Below, one piece after another: positions 23,555-27,551 of a DNA stretch of 27,551 nucleotides. The DNA lies in the NCBI GenBank assembly GCA_042095695.1, contig JBELMP010000012.1, positions 1 through 27,551 on the forward strand, in the 5' to 3' direction. Both the position numbers and the translations under genes were made by a program. Positions within the stretch are counted from its first letter, which is position 1. Every line of letters begins with the position of its first letter. The notes beneath the pieces were generated by a model. The model had not been told where the DNA came from. It saw only the letters and a program-made list of their open reading frames with translations, and made no database searches. The DNA comes from Maricaulis sp042095695 (lineage in GTDB: Bacteria > Pseudomonadota > Alphaproteobacteria > Caulobacterales > Maricaulaceae).

Positions 23555-25420
23555 ATGTCTTTGACCACAGATTCGCCCATCATTCGGCGTCTCTCGCCCG
23601 ATACCATTAATCGAATTGCCGCTGGCGAAGTCGTCGAGCGACCGGGATCCGTTATCAAGGAACTGGCGGAGAATGCGCTGGACGCCGGTGCACGGCGGAT
23701 CGACATTCACGCCGAAGGCGGTGGCCTTGTCAGACTGACTGTCGAGGATGATGGCCGGGGCATGTCGCCGGAGGAGCTCGAACTGTGTATCGAGCGTCAT
23801 GCGACGTCCAAACTGCCCACGGGTGAAGATGGGCGCGATGACCTTCTCAACATCGCCAGCATGGGCTTTCGGGGTGAAGCGCTGCCATCGATCGGCTCGA
23901 TTGCGCGATTGGAAATCCAGTCCCAGGCGCGCGGTTCCGGCGATGCCTGGACTATCCAGGTCGAAGGTGGCCAGACCGGCGAGGTGCGCCCGGCGCCACC
24001 GCTGGGCCGGTCAGGGACCCGCATCGATGTGCGAGACCTGTTCTTTGCGACGCCGGCGCGCCTGAAATTTCTCAATTCCGAGCGCTCGGAAAACACGAAT
24101 ATCAATGATGTCGTCAAACGACTGGCCATGTCGCGGCCCGATGTGGGCTTTTATCTGACCCTGGACGGGCGCAAACGCCTCGGCATCGCCGCGGAAGCGG
24201 ACCTCTCCACGGCCTCGCGAAAAGCGCGAATGGCCGCAGTGCTCGGCGCCGAGTTTGGAGAGAATGCCCTCGAGGTCGATCAGGAACGCGACGGGGTGCG
24301 GGTAACCGGTTTCGCCAGTCTGCCGACCTATTCACGTGGCAATTCCCTGCACCAGTATCTCTTCGTCAATGGTCGTCCGGTGAAGGACAAGCTGCTCGGC
24401 GGCGCGGTCCGCGGCGCCTATCAGGATTTTCTTGCCAGGGACCGTTATCCGGTTGTGGCGCTCAATGTCGATCTACCGACCGATCAGGTGGATGTGAATG
24501 TGCACCCGGCCAAGGCCGAGGTTCGTTTCCGTGATGCCGGCCTGGTCCGTGGCTTGATTGTTGGCGCTCTCAGGCATGCTCTCGCGGCCGCAGGCCATCG
24601 CGCCTCGACGACGGTCGCCGGATTCGCGCTCGGTGCCGCCAGACCGGAAGGTGCTGGTGCCCCCTATCAGGCTCGTTACGCTCCGACCGCTCCGCTCGGC
24701 GGCTTGTCGGACTGGGCGCCGCAATCCTATGAGCCGGAACAACCACGCGCCTTCGATCCGGGCCTCTCCGCGCGGGTGGAGCCCGGAGCTGCCGCTGATC
24801 CGGCCCATGAGCCCGCTTCGGATGCAGTTCCCGCCGAAGACTGGCCGCTGGGAATTGCGCGGGCTCAGCTTCATGAAACCTATGTGGTCGCGCAAACCGG
24901 CGACGGCATTGTCATCGTCGACCAGCACGCCGCGCATGAGCGTCTCGTCTATGAGCGCATGAAGGCCATGATTGCCGCCACAGGCGTGGAACGCCAACGT
25001 CTTCTGGTGCCGGAGATTGTTGACCTGGAGGAAGCTGAAGCGCGTCGCTTGCTACAGCGTGCAGAGGAATTGGCCGAGCTTGGCCTGATTATCGAAGCGT
25101 TCGGAAGCGGCGCCATTGCTGTGCGTGAAACACCGGCCTTGCTGAAGAAGCTGGATGTTCAGGGATTAATCCGTGATCTGGCCGATGATCTGGCCGCCTA
25201 TGACCAAGCGCTCTCACTCAAGGAAAAGCTGGAAGACGTGCTCGGCACGATGGCCTGTCATGGCTCAGTGCGTTCCGGTCGCCGCCTGACCGGAGAGGAG
25301 ATGAATGCGCTGCTCCGGGAGATGGAGGCGACGCCGCATTCCGGTCAGTGCAATCATGGTCGGCCGACCTATGTCGAGCTGAAACTGGCAGATATCGAGC
25401 GCTTGTTCGGACGGCGCTAG
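23555..25420 (+). CDS. mutL: DNA mismatch repair protein MutL (endonuclease type)
   Basis: This 621-residue protein links mismatch recognition by MutS to strand removal. The N-terminal ATPase has KELAENALDAG (E36, N40), DDGRGM (65-70) and GFRGEAL (104-110). A flexible linker of about 340-435 is rich in Ala, Pro and Glu. The C-terminal domain has the metal-dependent endonuclease motif DQHAAHERLVYE (456-467), and the conserved MACHGSVRSGRRL and CNHGRPT. This pattern means MutL nicks the strand itself, as in bacteria without MutH. The ATG at 23555 has GGGAGG 8 nt upstream. The stop shares CTAG with the convergent unknown gene. Confidence 0.97.
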   Translation: MSLTTDSPIIRRLSPDTINRIAAGEVVERPGSVIKELAENALDAGARRIDIHAEGGGLVRLTVEDDGRGMSPEELELCIERHATSKLPTGEDGRDDLLNIASMGFRGEALPSIGSIARLEIQSQARGSGDAWTIQVEGGQTGEVRPAPPLGRSGTRIDVRDLFFATPARLKFLNSERSENTNINDVVKRLAMSRPDVGFYLTLDGRKRLGIAAEADLSTASRKARMAAVLGAEFGENALEVDQERDGVRVTGFASLPTYSRGNSLHQYLFVNGRPVKDKLLGGAVRGAYQDFLARDRYPVVALNVDLPTDQVDVNVHPAKAEVRFRDAGLVRGLIVGALRHALAAAGHRASTTVAGFALGAARPEGAGAPYQARYAPTAPLGGLSDWAPQSYEPEQPRAFDPGLSARVEPGAAADPAHEPASDAVPAEDWPLGIARAQLHETYVVAQTGDGIVIVDQHAAHERLVYERMKAMIAATGVERQRLLVPEIVDLEEAEARRLLQRAEELAELGLIIEAFGSGAIAVRETPALLKKLDVQGLIRDLADDLAAYDQALSLKEKLEDVLGTMACHGSVRSGRRLTGEEMNALLREMEATPHSGQCNHGRPTYVELKLADIERLFGRR

Positions 25421-26547
25421 GCGGCCCGGCGAATATCATCTGCACCAAGACTCTCGGTGAAGTCCCGGAAGAGATCGTAGGCATCATCGACTTCAATCCG
25501 GTTTGGCTTGCCCGGCGGGAAGCGGAAACGCCAGAAGGAACAGATGTGATTGATCGAGGCGAGATGTTCGCCAGTGTCTACAAACATGGAGGGGGCGTTC
25601 AGCAGGAAGCCGCGGAAAGCGCCCGGATCGCCGTCATGAACCAGCTTGTTGAAGGCCGTGTCATAGGCCTGCAGGGACTGGTCGACCTGGTCGATGCGTC
25701 CGTAAAGCGCGCGCACGATATTCTTGCGGGTCTCCACCAGGAAAGCCTCGTCATCGGCATGGGCACGGACAAAACGGGTTGAGAGCATTTCCTTCGCGAC
25801 CGGCTCAAAATTCGGGCGCAGGCTTTTCACATTCCACTTGTAATAGAGAAAGCCCTTCCAGCCGAACATGCCTTGCTCATAATCCTCTCGGCTCAGGCGA
25901 AGTGTCTCGCGAAGTGGATCGAGCGTTTTCGATTTTTCGTCTCGCATGATCAGCTTGGCCAGCTTGCCCGAAATCAGGCGGGCTTCCGGGCCGGCAATGC
26001 CATAGGCAAGCTCGACAAGTTTGCGGATTTCCGTGACCACATAGGTCTCGACCCGCTCCACATCCGCGTCCGAGATATCGAAGTAACAGCGCGAAGGCCG
26101 GACGCCCAGGCGTCCAATACGCTCACGCAAGAGATAGGGATCCAGCGACGGTAGACGCGCGATTTCATTCAGGACTTCAACATCCGCTGCGACCTTGTCC
26201 TTGTCGGCGTCCTTGCCGAGCGCTTCCATGATCGCCTGCTGGAATCCCGTTTGCTCCACGAACAGGCTGTATCCACCGAGACGCAGATCCTGTTTGGCGA
26301 GGGGGAAAATCAGTTTGGTGGCGGAAAAACGGTCCATCTTGACCAGTTCGCGCTCATGATCGCGCAGCGTGTGTTTAATAATGAAAGCAGTGTTAAAGCG
26401 TTCCGAGCGGAAAAGCGGACGCGCAGCCCAGCCCTCGGTATCGCCGAATTTCTCATACACGCGGTGCAGGTTCAGAACCCGTGCCGTCGAAGCGCTTTCG
26501 CAGATATAAGCGAGGCTTCGCGCCTTGTTATTGCTTTTATTGACCAC
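25417..26547 (-). CDS. Conserved-looking protein of unknown function
   Basis: I do not recognise this 376-residue protein. It has no signal peptide or membrane helix and is charged and mostly helical, so it is probably cytoplasmic. Notable stretches are FNTAFIIKHTLRDHERELV near 50-70, ERIGRLGVRPSRCYFDISDADVERVETY and WKGFLYYKWNVKSLRP, with many aromatic and paired basic residues. The start is a GTG at 26545-26547 with only a GGGG sequence 6 nt upstream; no nearby internal ATG is better. It converges on mutL with a shared CTAG stop and follows rsmD by 67 bp. Base use fits the region, so recent transfer is not suggested. Confidence 0.75.
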   Translation of the reverse strand: MVNKSNNKARSLAYICESASTARVLNLHRVYEKFGDTEGWAARPLFRSERFNTAFIIKHTLRDHERELVKMDRFSATKLIFPLAKQDLRLGGYSLFVEQTGFQQAIMEALGKDADKDKVAADVEVLNEIARLPSLDPYLLRERIGRLGVRPSRCYFDISDADVERVETYVVTEIRKLVELAYGIAGPEARLISGKLAKLIMRDEKSKTLDPLRETLRLSREDYEQGMFGWKGFLYYKWNVKSLRPNFEPVAKEMLSTRFVRAHADDEAFLVETRKNIVRALYGRIDQVDQSLQAYDTAFNKLVHDGDPGAFRGFLLNAPSMFVDTGEHLASINHICSFWRFRFPPGKPNRIEVDDAYDLFRDFTESLGADDIRRAA

Positions 26548-26609
26548 GTCTGACCCCGTTTTCTTATCAGGCCAGACTGGGTCAAATAGATTAAAATCTC
26601 GTCTCGAAA

Positions 26610-26623
26610 CGCGATTAATCGCG
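26610..26623 (-). repeat. 14-bp palindrome at the rsmD stop
   Basis: CGCGATTAATCGCG (26610-26623) spans the rsmD stop. On the minus strand it is followed by TTTCG, so it could be a weak terminator. Confidence 0.35.
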
Positions 26624-27175
26624 GGTCAGGAAGAGAATTTTTGCGGCGCCATAATCTTTCTCCGCCTCGATTGTCCAGCCCGCCACATCCGGCGTCTCGT
26701 CGGAGCCAACCTCAAGCACGGCATTGGCCGTGTCCGCGACCCATTTTCCGGTAATCAGCCGTTCAAGCGCCAGCTCGCCTAGACCACGACCATAAGGCGG
26801 GTCGAGAAAGACCAGGTCGAAGGGCGCGCCGAGATTGGCGGGCTTGTCACCCAGGTCCGTCGCATCGCGCCGGTGAAGGCGGGTATGCCCGAAGAGCTGA
26901 AGCCTATCGATATTGTCACGAATAGCACCGCGCGCCGCGGCATCGATTTCGACGAATAGGCAGAACGCTGCGCCGCGGGACATCGCTTCAAGACCCAGCG
27001 CGCCGGACCCGGCGAACAGGTCGATCACGCGGGCGCCCTCGAGGTCGGGAGCCCAGCTGGCATGGGCGAGGATATTGAAAACCGCTTCTCGGGCCCGGTC
27101 GGATGTCGGGCGGGTCGACTGTCCCTTCGGAGTTGCCAGTGGACGTCCCTTATGGTGACCGCCGACTATTCTCAC
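26615..27175 (-). CDS. rsmD: 16S rRNA (guanine(966)-N(2))-methyltransferase
   Basis: This 186-residue enzyme methylates G966 of 16S rRNA in the small subunit with S-adenosylmethionine. It begins MRIVGGHHKGRPLATPKGQSTRPTSDRAREAVFNIL, which is the usual RsmD start. The SAM motif is IDLFAGSGALGLEA (51-64), and the catalytic motif is LDPPYGRG (124-131). The start is a GTG at 27173-27175 that overlaps the upstream pseudouridine synthase stop as GTGA, so translation is likely coupled. A 14-bp palindrome covers its stop. Both neighbours in this unit modify rRNA. Confidence 0.95.
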   Translation of the reverse strand: MRIVGGHHKGRPLATPKGQSTRPTSDRAREAVFNILAHASWAPDLEGARVIDLFAGSGALGLEAMSRGAAFCLFVEIDAAARGAIRDNIDRLQLFGHTRLHRRDATDLGDKPANLGAPFDLVFLDPPYGRGLGELALERLITGKWVADTANAVLEVGSDETPDVAGWTIEAEKDYGAAKILFLTRD

Positions 27176-27551
27176 CGTTTCGGTCCTCGCTGCGGACCTT
27201 TCGCACCGCCAGACCGCGACTGTCCACCACGCGCTTGCGCCGAGCGGGAGGGGGGTCTCGGGGCTCCGGGGCGCCGCGACCGGGTCGGCGCTTTTAATGT
27301 GCCGCGCTTGCGCGCTACGGCTTCACCATCGGGGGCCTCAAAATCAATCAGGTGTCCGCATTGATCCGCGAGCACACGGGCGGGGACAGATTTGACCTCG
27401 CCCGCTTCCAGATGGCCAAGCTGGAACGGGCCATAAGCCGTTCGGATGAGTCGGTTGACCCGCACTCCGACGGCATCGAGCGCCTTGCGAACTTCGCGAT
27501 TCGTGCCTTCTCGAATGCCGATATTCAGCCAGATCGGGGAGCCGGTTTCGG
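27172..27551 (-). CDS. Pseudouridine synthase, RsuA/RluB type, C-terminal fragment
   Basis: The frame is open to the end of the window, so only the C-terminal 125 residues are seen. The conserved part reads LNIGIREGTNREVRKALDAVG and then VRVNRLIRTAYGPFQLGHLEAGEVK, typical of the end of the RsuA/RluB/RluE/RluF catalytic domain. Such enzymes turn uridine into pseudouridine in rRNA. After about residue 80 of this fragment it changes to a basic, disordered tail rich in Arg, Pro, Gly, Ser (SRRPGAPRPPSRSAQARGG), common in alphaproteobacterial members and likely to bind RNA. The stop overlaps the rsmD start. Confidence 0.88.
   Translation of the reverse strand, partial: ETGSPIWLNIGIREGTNREVRKALDAVGVRVNRLIRTAYGPFQLGHLEAGEVKSVPARVLADQCGHLIDFEAPDGEAVARKRGTLKAPTRSRRPGAPRPPSRSAQARGGQSRSGGAKGPQRGPKR

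Noticed and set aside
1..27551. tRNA or rRNA genes, CRISPR arrays, insertion sequences and phage genes
   Set aside because: No conserved tRNA T-arm, repeat-spacer pattern, transposase or phage frame was seen on either strand.

Overview
The window reads as a chromosomal segment of an alphaproteobacterium of moderately high GC content, most like the Caulobacterales/Maricaulales/Hyphomonadales group. The clues are a TipF-type degenerate EAL flagellar protein, a DUF3035 (BamF-like) lipoprotein, a SapC-family protein next to a TonB receptor fragment, a HisRS of the divergent alphaproteobacterial type, a CtrA-like box, and the order maoC-like, ribF, ileS, lspA, DUF3035, mutL, rsmD, pseudouridine synthase. 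No tRNA, rRNA, CRISPR array, transposase, integrase or phage gene was found. This is core genome, not a mobile island. There is one assembly gap of exactly 100 N (11104-11203).

Layout. 1-2 kb holds the envelope genes: the 3' end of a TonB-dependent receptor, an OmpW-type porin and a SapC-family protein, each ending in a hairpin. 2-6.3 kb holds a ScsB/DsbD-like thiol-disulfide interchange protein, a small exported two-cysteine protein (convergent, sharing a CTAG stop) and hisS. 6.3-11 kb holds a hairpin-rich segment that may be a small RNA, an exported highly charged helical protein, an orphan minus-strand terminator, an exported (Tat) family 3 glycosidase and an S9 peptidase lipoprotein. 11-13.3 kb holds the groES-groEL operon, read leftward, with a CIRCE operator and promoter. 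13.4-17.7 kb holds an OmpA-family lipoprotein, tipF, a HAD phosphatase, and a leftward cheY-cheZ pair. 17.7-25.4 kb is a rightward run: MaoC-like hydratase, ribF, ileS, lspA, BamF-like lipoprotein, mutL. 25.4-27.55 kb is leftward: a protein I do not recognise, rsmD, and the 3' end of an RsuA/RluB-type pseudouridine synthase.

How the genes fit together. Three themes recur: the outer membrane (TonB receptor, OmpW, OmpA lipoprotein, BamF-like lipoprotein, LspA for lipoprotein maturation), periplasmic redox and folding (ScsB/DsbD-like, GroESL in the cytosol), and motility (TipF with CheY and CheZ). Most genes are well-known housekeeping families.

I see no complete novel multi-gene system. The best candidates for undescribed biology are small or regulatory: a CheZ with two tandem FliM-like CheY-docking peptides, a hairpin that presents the mutL ribosome-binding site, a terminated structured RNA candidate after hisS, an orphan minus-strand terminator with a possible 44-residue basic peptide, and the charged exported helix protein.
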